Positions 15,953 to 25,662 of a DNA stretch of 64,000 nucleotides are shown here, in pieces. Positions within the stretch are counted from its first letter, which is position 1, and every line of letters begins with the position of its first letter. Origin of the DNA: Acidocella aquatica (lineage in GTDB: Bacteria > Pseudomonadota > Alphaproteobacteria > Acetobacterales > Acetobacteraceae); the NCBI RefSeq assembly GCF_030160635.1, contig NZ_BSOS01000012.1, positions 1 to 64,000 on the forward strand, read 5' to 3'. The position numbers were made by a program, and so were the translations under genes. The notes under the pieces were generated by a model. That model was not told the origin of the DNA, searched no databases, and saw nothing but the letters and a program-made list of their open reading frames with translations.

Positions 15953-16642
15953 CTACTCCTGTGGCAGGCTGTCGACGTATTTCAGCCCCTTGGCGGCCAG
16001 GCGCGCGCGCATGTCATACACATCCAGGCCAAGCTCCCCGGCCTCGAAGCGCAGCCGCTTGCCTTCCTCCATCTCCTCGCGCGCCTTGGCCTTGGCCAAC
16101 ACGGCGGCGGCGCTGCGGCAGGGCACCACAACCACGCCATCATCATCGGCCACGATCACATCGCCCGGCACCACACGCGCCCCCGCGCACACCACCGGCA
16201 CATTCACATTGGCAATGGTCTCCTTCACCGTGCCCTGCGCATAAATCGCCTTCGACCACACCGGAAACCCCATCTCCGTCAACACCGCCACATCGCGCAC
16301 GCCGGCGTTGATAATCAGCCCCTTCACGCCTCGTGCTTTCAGTGAGGTGGCGAGCAGATCGCCAAAGTAACCATCCTCGCAGGGGCTGGTCGGCGTCACC
16401 ACCAAAATATCCCCCGGACGGCACTGCTCCACCGCGACATGGATCATCCAGTTATCCCCCGGCGCCACTTCGCAGGTCACCGCCGGGCCTGCGATATGCG
16501 CGGGGCGGTAGATCGGCCGCATGTAGGATGCCATCAGCCCGGTGCGGCCCTGGGCCTCATGCACCGTGGCCACCCCGTAGGCCGCAAACTCCGCGACGAG
16601 CGCCGCGCCGGGACGCGGGATATTGGTAACAACTATTGCCAC
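15953..16642 (-). CDS. ligK: 4-carboxy-4-hydroxy-2-oxoadipate aldolase
   Basis: 229 residues of the class II RraA-like HMG/CHA aldolase family. It contains [51 protein letters not shown] with the ligand-binding glycine-rich loop, [21 protein letters not shown] and [14 protein letters not shown]. It cleaves the pathway's last C7 intermediate to pyruvate and oxaloacetate, and often also decarboxylates oxaloacetate. It is the first gene of the lig operon. The GTG start at 16640-16642 has an AGGAG ribosome site. Confidence 0.92.
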   Translation of the reverse strand: MAIVVTNIPRPGAALVAEFAAYGVATVHEAQGRTGLMASYMRPIYRPAHIAGPAVTCEVAPGDNWMIHVAVEQCRPGDILVVTPTSPCEDGYFGDLLATSLKARGVKGLIINAGVRDVAVLTEMGFPVWSKAIYAQGTVKETIANVNVPVVCAGARVVPGDVIVADDDGVVVVPCRSAAAVLAKAKAREEMEEGKRLRFEAGELGLDVYDMRARLAAKGLKYVDSLPQE

Positions 16643-16689
16643 TGGCGATCTCCTATGCGGGGCGCCTCGGCGTCCCTTATTTCAGATTT

Positions 16690-16703
16690 GATTGCGGGCA
16701 ATC
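16690..16703. promoter_or_regulatory. palindrome GATTGC-GG-GCAATC between ligK and the LysR gene
   Basis: A perfect 6-bp inverted repeat in the 133-bp divergent promoter region, about 48 bp before ligK and 73 bp before lysR. This is the usual position of a LysR-type recognition site controlling both directions. A second perfect palindrome, CATTCGAATG (16728-16737), lies closer to lysR. Assignment to either LysR protein is inference. Confidence 0.5.
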
Positions 16704-16775
16704 TACACCTGCCCCGGCAAATCCGCTCATTCGAATGCTATCGCCAGTCATAAATTTTTGCTGTAGGGTGACCAT

Positions 16776-18032
16776 ATGGCACGCCCGGATCCGGCTCGTA
16801 TTCCCAACCTCCGGCATTTATTCGCAACCGCCGCGGTCGCTCAGCGCGGCAGCATCGGTCAGGCCGCACACGCCATCCACCTCTCCCAACCCGCCGTCAC
16901 GCAAGCCATCGCCAAGCTGGAAGCCACCCTCGGCAACCCTCTGTTCGAACGTGCCAGCAACGGCATGGCCCCCACCCCGGCCGGGCGCCAGTTCGCAGCC
17001 CGCATCTCCCGCGCGCTGGACTGGCTGAAAACCGGCGAGCGGGCATTCTCCCCGCCTCCCGCCCTGCACCGGCTTGCCACCACGGTTCAATTGCGCGCGC
17101 TCATCGCCGTGGTGGAGAACCGCGGCTTCAGCACCTCCGCCCGCGCCCTGGGGCTGGCGCAACAGAGCATCCACCGCGCCATCCGTGACCTGGAAGCCCT
17201 CTGCGGCCAACCTTTGTTCCTGCGCACCCCGCACGGGCTGGACCCCACGCACGAGGCCCGCGCCCTCGCCCGCGCCGCCGGTCTCGCCTTTGCCGAAATC
17301 CGGCAAGGCATGGACGAAGTTCGCGAATCCCTCGGCTTCATGGATGGCCGGCTGAACATCGGCTGTCTCCCTCTGGCCCGCACCCATCTGCTCCCCACCG
17401 CCGCCACCCGCCTGCTGGCGCAATTCCCCGACGTCCGGCTCCGCATCATTGATGGCCCCTACGGCGAACTCCTGCACGGCCTGCGCCACGGCGAGCTCGA
17501 CCTCATCATCGGCGCCTTGCGCGCGCCGGCCCCAGCCGCCGACATCCACCAGGACGCCTATTTTTCCGAACACCTGCGCATCGCCGTGCGCGCCGGACAC
17601 CCGATTCTCTCCGCGCCCACCCCGAGCCTGGAAAATCTCGCCGCGCTGGAGTGGATCGTTCCGCGCGAGGGCACGCCCGCCCGCGCACATTTCACAAATT
17701 TTTTCACCGCTGGCGGCCTCGCCGCTCCCTCCCGGGTGATCGAATGCAGCTCACTGGTCGCCGCCCGGGGGCTGCTGCTGCAGAGCAACCGCGCCGCCAT
17801 CCTCTCACTCAGCCAAATCCGCTATGAACTCCTCTCCGGCCAACTGGCCGTCCTGCCGCAACCCATCCCCGGCAGCAGCCGCCCCATCGGCCTGACCTTC
17901 CGCGACAACTGGAAACCAACACGCGTCCAGGCCGCCTTCATCGACTGCATCGCCAAGATCGTGGATGAAGATTTAGAGGCTGGCGGCAACGGTACGAACC
18001 GTCTCGAGGAACGCCCCGCACAGCCGGGTTGA
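16776..18032 (+). CDS. LysR-family regulator with two N-terminal HTH domains
   Basis: 418 residues, about 110 more than a normal LysR protein. The extra length is a second helix-turn-helix: HTH 1 at about 11-70 (RHLFATAAVAQRGSIGQAAH, then SQPAVTQAIAKLEATLGNPL), HTH 2 at about 98-160 (LRALIAVVENRGFSTSARAL, then AQQSIHRAIRDLEALCGQPL). A LysR substrate domain follows (GRLNIGCLPLARTHLLPTAA, ELDLIIGALRAP). It is divergent from the lig operon and probably its activator. Its last 60 bp overlap the convergent paralogue's 3' end. The ATG at 16776 follows AGGGTGA. Confidence 0.88.
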   Translation: MARPDPARIPNLRHLFATAAVAQRGSIGQAAHAIHLSQPAVTQAIAKLEATLGNPLFERASNGMAPTPAGRQFAARISRALDWLKTGERAFSPPPALHRLATTVQLRALIAVVENRGFSTSARALGLAQQSIHRAIRDLEALCGQPLFLRTPHGLDPTHEARALARAAGLAFAEIRQGMDEVRESLGFMDGRLNIGCLPLARTHLLPTAATRLLAQFPDVRLRIIDGPYGELLHGLRHGELDLIIGALRAPAPAADIHQDAYFSEHLRIAVRAGHPILSAPTPSLENLAALEWIVPREGTPARAHFTNFFTAGGLAAPSRVIECSSLVAARGLLLQSNRAAILSLSQIRYELLSGQLAVLPQPIPGSSRPIGLTFRDNWKPTRVQAAFIDCIAKIVDEDLEAGGNGTNRLEERPAQPG

Positions 18033-19172
18033 CCGGAACCCGGCACGGGTCGCGATACCAACCGGCTGTGCTGAGCCTGTCAGCGGCGGCCCCATGATTT
18101 TCAAATGCCCCAGCCCCAGCTCGTATTCAACCTGCCGCGCTGACAAAACCGCGGCATGATCCGTCTCCAGCAGCAAAGCGCGAATGGCCACCAGCGAGTT
18201 GCATTCCACTACGCGTGGCGGCGGCGCCACCCCCTTGCCCGCCATGAACGCCGCAAAATTCTCCCGCGCCGGCGTCCCCTTCGGCGGTAATATCCAGGAC
18301 AGCTCCGCCAGCTCCCCCCGCCGCAATTTATCGCGCGCACTATCAAACCCCACCGCCAACGGATGCCCCGCGCGCACCACGATCGACAGTGAGTCCTCAA
18401 ACAGCCTCTCCTGCACAATATCCGGCGAGGGGGCGGGTAAGCGCAACGTCCCCAGAATCACATCCAACCTGCCCCGCAGCAGTGCATCAAGCTGCTCCTC
18501 GTAGGGGCCATCCATGATGCTCACCTCAGCCATCGGATAACGCGCCAAGGTCAACGCCAGCGCATGCGGCAACCATTTGGACCGCGCCAGCGGCAGCGCC
18601 CCCACGCACAGCCGCCCCGTCATCCGCCCCGCCAACTCCCCAAGCTCATCCACCCCCATACGCAACTCGCTCAGCAGCAGCCCGGCGCGATACCCCAGCC
18701 GCACCGCCTCCGGTGTTGGGTGGATCACGCGCCCTTGCCGCCGCCAAAGCGTGCAGCCAACCAGCGCCTCCAACTCGCGCGCCGTGCGATGCAGCGCCGG
18801 CTGCGAAAGCCCCAGGCGGCGCGCCGCAGTGGAAAACCCATCGCTCTCCAACAGCACCAGCAGCGCGCGCAAATGCACATGGCTGATACGTCCGGCAAAG
18901 CGCCGGTGCGGCGCAATCTCCGCCTCCGCCGCGCGCAGCTGCCCCAGCCCCGCCTCGATCCGCCGGCAAAACAACACCCCCGCGGGGTTAGGAACCATGC
19001 CGCGTGGCGTGCGTTCAAATAACGCCGTCCCCAGCGCCGTCTCCAGCGCGGAGACCGCCCCCAGCACCGCCGGCGCCGATAATTTCACCTCCCCGGCCGC
19101 CTTCAACGCGCTGCCAGCCCCGGCAACCGCAAGCGCCGCGCGGAGCTGACGCAATTTGAGTTCTGGAACCAC
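17973..19172 (-). CDS. second LysR-family regulator with two N-terminal HTH domains
   Basis: 399 residues from a GTG at 19170-19172 with GGGGAGAC upstream. It shares the two-HTH layout of its neighbour: HTH 1 at about 5-65 (LRQLRAALAVAGAGSALKAA, SAPAVLGAVSALETALGTAL), HTH 2 at about 95-155 (HLRALLVLLESDGFSTAARR, SQPALHRTARELEALVGCTL), then a substrate domain (GRLCVGALPLARSKWLPHAL, RLDVILGTLRLPAPSPDI). The effector domains align along their length, so the two genes are paralogues. It is divergent from the second ligAB pair and likely regulates it. Its stop lies inside the neighbour's coding end. Confidence 0.87.
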   Translation of the reverse strand: MVPELKLRQLRAALAVAGAGSALKAAGEVKLSAPAVLGAVSALETALGTALFERTPRGMVPNPAGVLFCRRIEAGLGQLRAAEAEIAPHRRFAGRISHVHLRALLVLLESDGFSTAARRLGLSQPALHRTARELEALVGCTLWRRQGRVIHPTPEAVRLGYRAGLLLSELRMGVDELGELAGRMTGRLCVGALPLARSKWLPHALALTLARYPMAEVSIMDGPYEEQLDALLRGRLDVILGTLRLPAPSPDIVQERLFEDSLSIVVRAGHPLAVGFDSARDKLRRGELAELSWILPPKGTPARENFAAFMAGKGVAPPPRVVECNSLVAIRALLLETDHAAVLSARQVEYELGLGHLKIMGPPLTGSAQPVGIATRAGFRSTRLCGAFLETVRTVAASL

Positions 19173-19342
19173 CCCGTCTCCCCGGCCATAAATTAATCTA
19201 TACCTAATACTTATAACAAAACACCGGCTTCGCGCTACCATCCCGGCCACTGGCTCTGGTTAGGTCCGCCTCACCACTTCCCAGGGGGGAAGCACCCGCC
19301 GGATGAGCCGGATACGGGTGGCCAAGCGACACGGAACAAAGA

Positions 19343-19723
19343 ATGACAACCGCGCCAATACCCGGAACGCCGGTTTTCACCGGTGAATTTGCCATGAAGG
19401 GATACGCACTCAACAAAATGTGCTTCTCCCTCAACAACGCCGCCAACCGCGCCGCGTTTCTCGCCGATGAAGACTCCTATTGCGACAAATTCGAGATGAC
19501 CGGTGAACAGAAGGCCGCGATCCGCAGCCGTTCCGTCGCCGCCCTCATCGCGGCTGGCGGCAATGTTTATTACCTCGCCAAATTCGCCGGCATCTTTCAC
19601 CTCAATGTGCAGGATCTTGGCGCCCAGCAGACCGGCGTCACGGTGGAAGAATTCAAGGCCAAGCTGAACGGCTACGCGCGCTTCAATGCTGATGTTAACA
19701 CCGGGAGATTGTCCAATGTCTAA
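19343..19723 (+). CDS. second LigA-like dioxygenase alpha subunit
   Basis: 126 residues of the LigA superfamily: FTGEFAMKGYALNKMCFSLN, AAFLADEDSYCDKFEMTGEQ, AAGGNVYYLAKFAGIFHLNV. It is clearly diverged from the ligA at 11655-12050, sharing the MKGYALNKMC/GYHLNQFCMS and GGN-Y-LAK motifs. It overlaps the next gene by 8 bp exactly as the first ligAB pair does. It probably caps the LigB-like subunit encoded downstream. Its substrate may be gallate, a methoxylated relative or another dihydroxybenzoate rather than protocatechuate. Confidence 0.85.
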   Translation: MTTAPIPGTPVFTGEFAMKGYALNKMCFSLNNAANRAAFLADEDSYCDKFEMTGEQKAAIRSRSVAALIAAGGNVYYLAKFAGIFHLNVQDLGAQQTGVTVEEFKAKLNGYARFNADVNTGRLSNV

Positions 19724-20567
19724 AATAATCGGCAGCGTCGCCACCTCCCATATTCCCGGCATCGGCGGCGCCATAGCCAAAAACTTACAGCATGACCCAT
19801 ATTGGAAGCCGTTTTTTGATGGCTTCATCCCCACCCGCGAATGGCTCGCCAACAACCCGCCAGACGTCGTCGTGGTGGTCTACAACGACCACGGCCTCAA
19901 CTTCTTTCTCGACAAAATGCCAACCTTCGCCATCGGCGCGGCGCAGGTCTATATTTCCGAGGACGAAGGCTGGGGCATCCCGACCGTTCCCCCGCTGGAG
20001 GGCGACCCGGCACTGTCCTGGGCAATCATCGAAGGCGTGGTGCAGGATGAATTCGACGTCACCACCTGCCAGGAAATGCTGGTCGATCACGCCGTCACCA
20101 TCCCGCTGCAACTGCTCTGGCCCGAAGGCCCGCCGCCCGTCAAAATCGTGCCTGTCGCGGTGAACACGGTCCAGCACCCGCTGCCCTCCCCCGCGCGCTG
20201 CCTGAAATTCGGCCAATCCATCGGCCGCGCGATCGAGGCCTACGCCCCGGCGCTGAAAGTCCTGGTGATCTCCTCGGGCGGTCTCTCGCACCAACTCGAA
20301 GGCGAACGCGCCGGCTTCATCAACCCGCAGTTCGATGCCCTATGCCTCAATGCGCTGATCAACCAGCCAGAAAAACTGACCGGCTACACAACCCATGCGA
20401 TCGTCGAGCTTGCCGGTAGCCAAGGCGCTGAAATCCTCAACTGGATAACCGGGCGCGGCATTGTTCAAGGCGTGGCACGCGAAGTCCTGCGCAACTATCA
20501 CATCCCGATTTCCAACACGGCCTCCGCGCTGCAGGTTTTGGAGCAAGTGGGGGTTCCCCGCAGCTGA
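19716..20567 (+). CDS. second LigB-like class III extradiol dioxygenase beta subunit
   Basis: 283 residues. The iron ligands align with LigB: His12 (ATSHIPG), His59 (VYNDHGL) and Glu239 (GSQGAE), plus acid/base His192 (GGLSHQLEG), so it should be active. It differs from the operon ligB at substrate-pocket and surface segments; [13 protein letters not shown] there is NTVQHPLPSPARC here, and [11 protein letters not shown] is LSHQLEGERAG. The ATG at 19716 overlaps the alpha gene's stop. With its own divergent LysR regulator, it looks like an independently controlled entry enzyme. Gallate or 3-O-methylgallate dioxygenase is possible but not shown. Confidence 0.87.
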   Translation: MSKIIGSVATSHIPGIGGAIAKNLQHDPYWKPFFDGFIPTREWLANNPPDVVVVVYNDHGLNFFLDKMPTFAIGAAQVYISEDEGWGIPTVPPLEGDPALSWAIIEGVVQDEFDVTTCQEMLVDHAVTIPLQLLWPEGPPPVKIVPVAVNTVQHPLPSPARCLKFGQSIGRAIEAYAPALKVLVISSGGLSHQLEGERAGFINPQFDALCLNALINQPEKLTGYTTHAIVELAGSQGAEILNWITGRGIVQGVAREVLRNYHIPISNTASALQVLEQVGVPRS

Positions 20568-20640
20568 GCGCCGCCCACCCGCATCTTGCCATTTCCCGGC
20601 GCGTCTCCACTCAGGTTCATTGCCGCCCGAAGCACGGGAT

Positions 20641-20669
20641 TTGACAGCTCCGCCATAACGTAGTGTCCT
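20641..20669 (+). promoter_or_regulatory. candidate thiC promoter
   Basis: A perfect -35 hexamer TTGACA (20641-20646) stands just before the TPP riboswitch. The -10 is weak: TGTCCT (20664-20669) at 17 bases or TAGTGT at 14 bases. Position suggests it starts the thiC leader RNA. Confidence 0.4.
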
Positions 20670-20675
20670 GGCCCT

Positions 20676-20776
20676 ACCGAGGGGTGTTCCGTGAAGGAAC
20701 TGAGACGTCGCTTTGGGGCAACCTGCCGCGATAAACCCTTTGAACCTGATCCGGATCATACCGGCGGAGGGACGGG
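20676..20776 (+). ncRNA. TPP riboswitch (THI element)
   Basis: Classic conserved blocks are present in order: AGGGGTG, CTGAGA after a variable arm, ACCCTTTGAACCTGATC and the closing GGCGGAGGGA. The aptamer ends about 50 bases before the thiC start. The ribosome site GGAGGG at 20814-20819 is the likely controlled element; binding of thiamine pyrophosphate would repress thiC. Confidence 0.95.
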
Positions 20777-20825
20777 AATTGGCAGTATGTCTTTGCACCC
20801 GCTCTCTGTTTTTTGGAGGGCTTAG

Positions 20826-22670
<1,845 letters not shown>

Positions 22671-22738
22671 ACCACCCGCATCCGCAGCTGGTTTTGCTCA
22701 TTTGTACGAGACCACCAATCCGCCTCACGATTGCGCGG

Positions 22739-22764
22739 AGCCGGGCGGGGATTCCTGCCCGGCT
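22739..22764 (+). terminator. hairpin after thiC, possible terminator without U-tract
   Basis: AGCCGGGC and GCCCGGCT form a perfect 8-bp stem around a 10-base loop, about 70 bp past the thiC stop. No T-run follows, so termination here would need another factor; it may be only an RNA-stabilising hairpin. Confidence 0.35.
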
Positions 22765-22821
22765 TGGGTCAGCCAGAGCCGTCAAAGCATCAGACATATC
22801 GTTCACATGAAATGCTAATAT

Positions 22822-22841
22822 AAAGATATGTTTATATCTTT
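22822..22841. promoter_or_regulatory. palindrome AAAGATAT-GTTT-ATATCTTT before metE
   Basis: Perfect 8-bp arms with a 4-base centre, 11 bp upstream of a TTGACA hexamer (22853-22858) that could be the metE -35 (candidate -10 around 22875-22883). ArsR-type regulators of methionine metabolism in alphaproteobacteria are thought to use AT-rich sites of this kind; the assignment is inference. It would add a transcriptional control on top of the riboswitch. Confidence 0.5.
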
Positions 22842-22883
22842 CAAAATAATTCTTGACAAACGCTTGCGGGCAGAGCCTATTGC

Positions 22884-23062
22884 GCCTCGTCGTGGTTCCT
22901 CATGCTGCCCACAGCGTGAGGCTAAGAGGGAAGCCGGTGTGATACCGGCGCTGCCCCCGCAACTGTGAACGGTGAGTGGCTGCCCTACATGTCACTGGGA
23001 TGAAAATCCTGGGAAGACGAGGCGGTTGCGGTGACCCGTGAGTCAGGAGACCTGCCCCGGCA
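22884..23062 (+). ncRNA. cobalamin (B12) riboswitch
   Basis: The core reads GGGAAGCCGGTGTGATACCGG followed by GCTGCCCCCGCAACTGTGAAC, and the 3' end is the B12 box AGTCAGGAGACCTGCC (23041-23056). It ends about 120 bases before metE. Adenosylcobalamin would switch off the B12-independent methionine synthase when B12 is plentiful, implying that a B12-dependent MetH exists elsewhere in the genome. Confidence 0.95.
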
Positions 23063-23177
23063 CATAACGTCCCCCGGCGGGGTGCCCGGTCTGGTCGCAG
23101 TTTTCTCACGCAAGATTTTGCGTGCGGCTCTGTGCGCCTGCCGCAAGCCTCACCACAACCCAGAACCAGAGGCTTTC

Positions 23178-25496
23178 ATGACTGTTACCGTCGCCACGCT
23201 CGGCTTTCCCCGCATTGGCCCTAAACGCGAGCTGAAAACCGCTCTTGAAAATTATTGGGCCGGAAAAACTCCCGAATCCGCACTGCTCGCGACGGCGTCG
23301 GCATTGCGCGCCACAGCCTGGAAGCAACAGCGCGAGCTTGGGGCTGAGATCATTCCCTCGAATGATTTCTCGCTCTACGACCATGTGCTGGATACCAGCG
23401 CGATGGTTGGCGTTATCCCGGAAATCTACGGCTGGAAAGGCGGGCAGGCCGGGCTGGAAACCTATTTTGCCATGGCGCGCGGGGCGCAAGGCGGCGCTGC
23501 TGAAGAGAGCTGCACCCATGGCCATGCCCACACCGGACATGGCGCGCCGGCGGCAGAGATGACCAAATGGTTCGACACTAATTATCATTATCTGGTGCCG
23601 GAGTTCGCCGCCGATCAAAATTTCCGCCTGGCGTCAACAAAAGCGCTGAATGAGTACCTCGAAGCCAAGGCTCTGGGTATTGAGACACGTCCGGTTCTGC
23701 TTGGGCCTGTCAGTTATTTATTGCTGGGCAAAAATACCGGCAACAAGTTTGATCCGCTCAGTCTGCTGGCGCGCCTGTTGCCGGTTTATCGCGAGGTTCT
23801 GCAATCGCTGGTGCGCGCGGGGGCGCAATGGGTACAAATTGACGAACCCTGTCTGGTGCTGGATCTGCCCGATGCGGCGCAGGCCGCCTTCATGCACGCT
23901 TATGATGTCCTGGTAGCCGCCGAACCGCAACTACGGGTGATGTTGACCACCTATTTTGGCGCGCTGGGGGATAACCTGGCGACCGTTTTGGCGCTGCCGG
24001 TGCATGGTTTGCATATCGATCTGATCCGTGCTCCTGAGCAACTCGCCGCGGTTCTCGCCGGGGCACGGCCTGATCTTGTGCTGTCGCTTGGCGTGATTGA
24101 CGGGCGCAATGTGTGGAAGGCCGATCTGAATGAAATTTTGGACCGTATCGAGCCGGTGGTGCATGCAGGGCGCCGGATAATCCTGGCCCCCTCATGCTCG
24201 TTGCTGCACACGCCAATCGACCTGGAGCGCGAGACCGAACTCGACCCAGACATAAAAAACTGGCTGGCCTTCGCCGTGCAAAAAATCAAAGAACTAAGTA
24301 TACTGAGAAGGGCGTTGAATGAAGGGCGCGAAAGTGTTCGAAACATTCTCGATGACTCCAGCCGCGCCGTTGCATCGCGCCGTACATCAGGAAAAATCAA
24401 TGATTCCGCGGTCAAAACACGCACCGCTCACGTTGATCCATCCCTGGCGCGGCGGGCCTCGCCATTTCAGATACGGCGGGAACTTCAAAAACAAAAACTG
24501 AACCTACCGCCCTATCCGACCACAACCATCGGGTCGTTCCCGCAGACGCCAGAAGTGCGTAAAGCGCGCGCCGAACATGGCAATGGCATTATCGCCGATG
24601 CCGTCTATGAACAATTTTTACGTGAGGAAACCCTACGGGCGGTGCGCTGGCAGGAAGACGTGGGGCTAGACGTGCTCGTGCACGGTGAATTCGAGCGCAA
24701 CGACATGGTGCAATATTTTGGCGAGCAGCTTTCGGGTTTCATTTTCACCAAGCACGCCTGGGTGCAATCCTACGGCTCGCGCTATGTGCGCCCGCCGATT
24801 ATCTTCGGCGATGTCGCGCGGCCAAAACCAATGACGGTCGAGTGGTGGCGCTATGCGCAATCTCTCACGAATCGCCCAGTGAAAGGGATGCTTACAGGGC
24901 CTGTTACAATTCTAAACTGGTCGTTCGTGCGCGATGACCAGCCCCGCTCCGAGACATGCCGTCAGATTGCCTTCGCCATCCGCGACGAGGTGGCCGATCT
25001 GGAAGCCGCCGGGGCATCGATCATCCAGATCGACGAAGCCGCCCTGCGCGAAGGACTGCCGCTGCGCCGTGACGAATGGCGGAATTATCTCGGCTGGGCG
25101 GTTGAGTGTTTCCGCATTGCTGCCTCCGGTGTCGGTGATGCAACGCAGATTCACACCCATATGTGCTATTCGGAGTTCAACGACATTATCTCCTCAATCG
25201 CCGCAATGGATGCCGATGTTATCTCCATTGAAACCGCGCGCTCGAAGATGGAGTTGCTCGACGCCTTTTCCGGCTATCAATATCCCGCCGAAATTGGGCC
25301 TGGAGTTTATGACATCCATTCACCCCGTGTGCCGGAAGTCCTGGAAATGACAACACTTCTTAAAGCCGCAGCGGCCCGTTTGCCCGCGGACCAACTCTGG
25401 GTAAACCCCGATTGCGGCCTAAAGACACGCAAATGGCCAGAGGTGCGGTTGGCCATAGAAAATATGGTGGCGGCGGCGTTAGCTGCGCGCATTTAA
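23178..25496 (+). CDS. metE: cobalamin-independent methionine synthase
   Basis: 772 residues. It methylates homocysteine using methyltetrahydrofolate. The N-terminal domain opens TVATLGFPRIGPKRELKTAL; the C-terminal catalytic domain has TTIGSFPQTPEVRKAR, IQIDEAALREGLPL and the zinc ligands in HTHMCYSEF, ISIE and NPDCGLKTR. Residues 103-126, just before EMTKWFDTNYHY, are a His-rich insert (CTHGHAHTGHG) not present in the E. coli enzyme. The ATG at 23178 is chosen because homology starts there; a longer in-frame opening lies in the riboswitch. Confidence 0.94.
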   Translation: MTVTVATLGFPRIGPKRELKTALENYWAGKTPESALLATASALRATAWKQQRELGAEIIPSNDFSLYDHVLDTSAMVGVIPEIYGWKGGQAGLETYFAMARGAQGGAAEESCTHGHAHTGHGAPAAEMTKWFDTNYHYLVPEFAADQNFRLASTKALNEYLEAKALGIETRPVLLGPVSYLLLGKNTGNKFDPLSLLARLLPVYREVLQSLVRAGAQWVQIDEPCLVLDLPDAAQAAFMHAYDVLVAAEPQLRVMLTTYFGALGDNLATVLALPVHGLHIDLIRAPEQLAAVLAGARPDLVLSLGVIDGRNVWKADLNEILDRIEPVVHAGRRIILAPSCSLLHTPIDLERETELDPDIKNWLAFAVQKIKELSILRRALNEGRESVRNILDDSSRAVASRRTSGKINDSAVKTRTAHVDPSLARRASPFQIRRELQKQKLNLPPYPTTTIGSFPQTPEVRKARAEHGNGIIADAVYEQFLREETLRAVRWQEDVGLDVLVHGEFERNDMVQYFGEQLSGFIFTKHAWVQSYGSRYVRPPIIFGDVARPKPMTVEWWRYAQSLTNRPVKGMLTGPVTILNWSFVRDDQPRSETCRQIAFAIRDEVADLEAAGASIIQIDEAALREGLPLRRDEWRNYLGWAVECFRIAASGVGDATQIHTHMCYSEFNDIISSIAAMDADVISIETARSKMELLDAFSGYQYPAEIGPGVYDIHSPRVPEVLEMTTLLKAAAARLPADQLWVNPDCGLKTRKWPEVRLAIENMVAAALAARI

Positions 25497-25524
25497 AAAA
25501 TACAAGCGAAGACATATTCATCCG

Positions 25525-25563
25525 TGCGGGCTGCATCAGGAAAAAATTCTGACGCAGCCCGCA
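25525..25563. terminator. strong hairpin between convergent metE and lolD
   Basis: TGCGGGCTGC and GCAGCCCGCA form a perfect 10-bp stem, extended inside by TCAG/CTGA around an A-rich loop. It lies 28 bp past metE and about 100 bp past the end of lolD, with no clean T-run. It is probably a bidirectional transcript end. Confidence 0.5.
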
Positions 25564-25662
25564 TGTGAATTTGAGTCTCTCGAGATTCCAGGACGCTTCG
25601 GGTAGCTGACCAAACGGCGGCGCTTGGCTGGGATCAACGGCTGACCGTTAAGACGACGGAGT

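Noticed and set aside
19286-19325. GC-rich hairpins (CTTCCC/GGGAAG and CACCCG/CGGGTG) before the second ligA
   Set aside because: Short stems expected by chance at this GC content, with no terminator tail and no repeat elsewhere; not listed as a feature.
19271-19855. Minus-strand frame opposite the second ligAB pair
   Set aside because: Antisense to clear LigA and LigB family genes with an overlapping start/stop arrangement.
23031-23177. Upstream extension of metE
   Set aside because: It lies in the cobalamin riboswitch and leader; MetE similarity begins at 23178.
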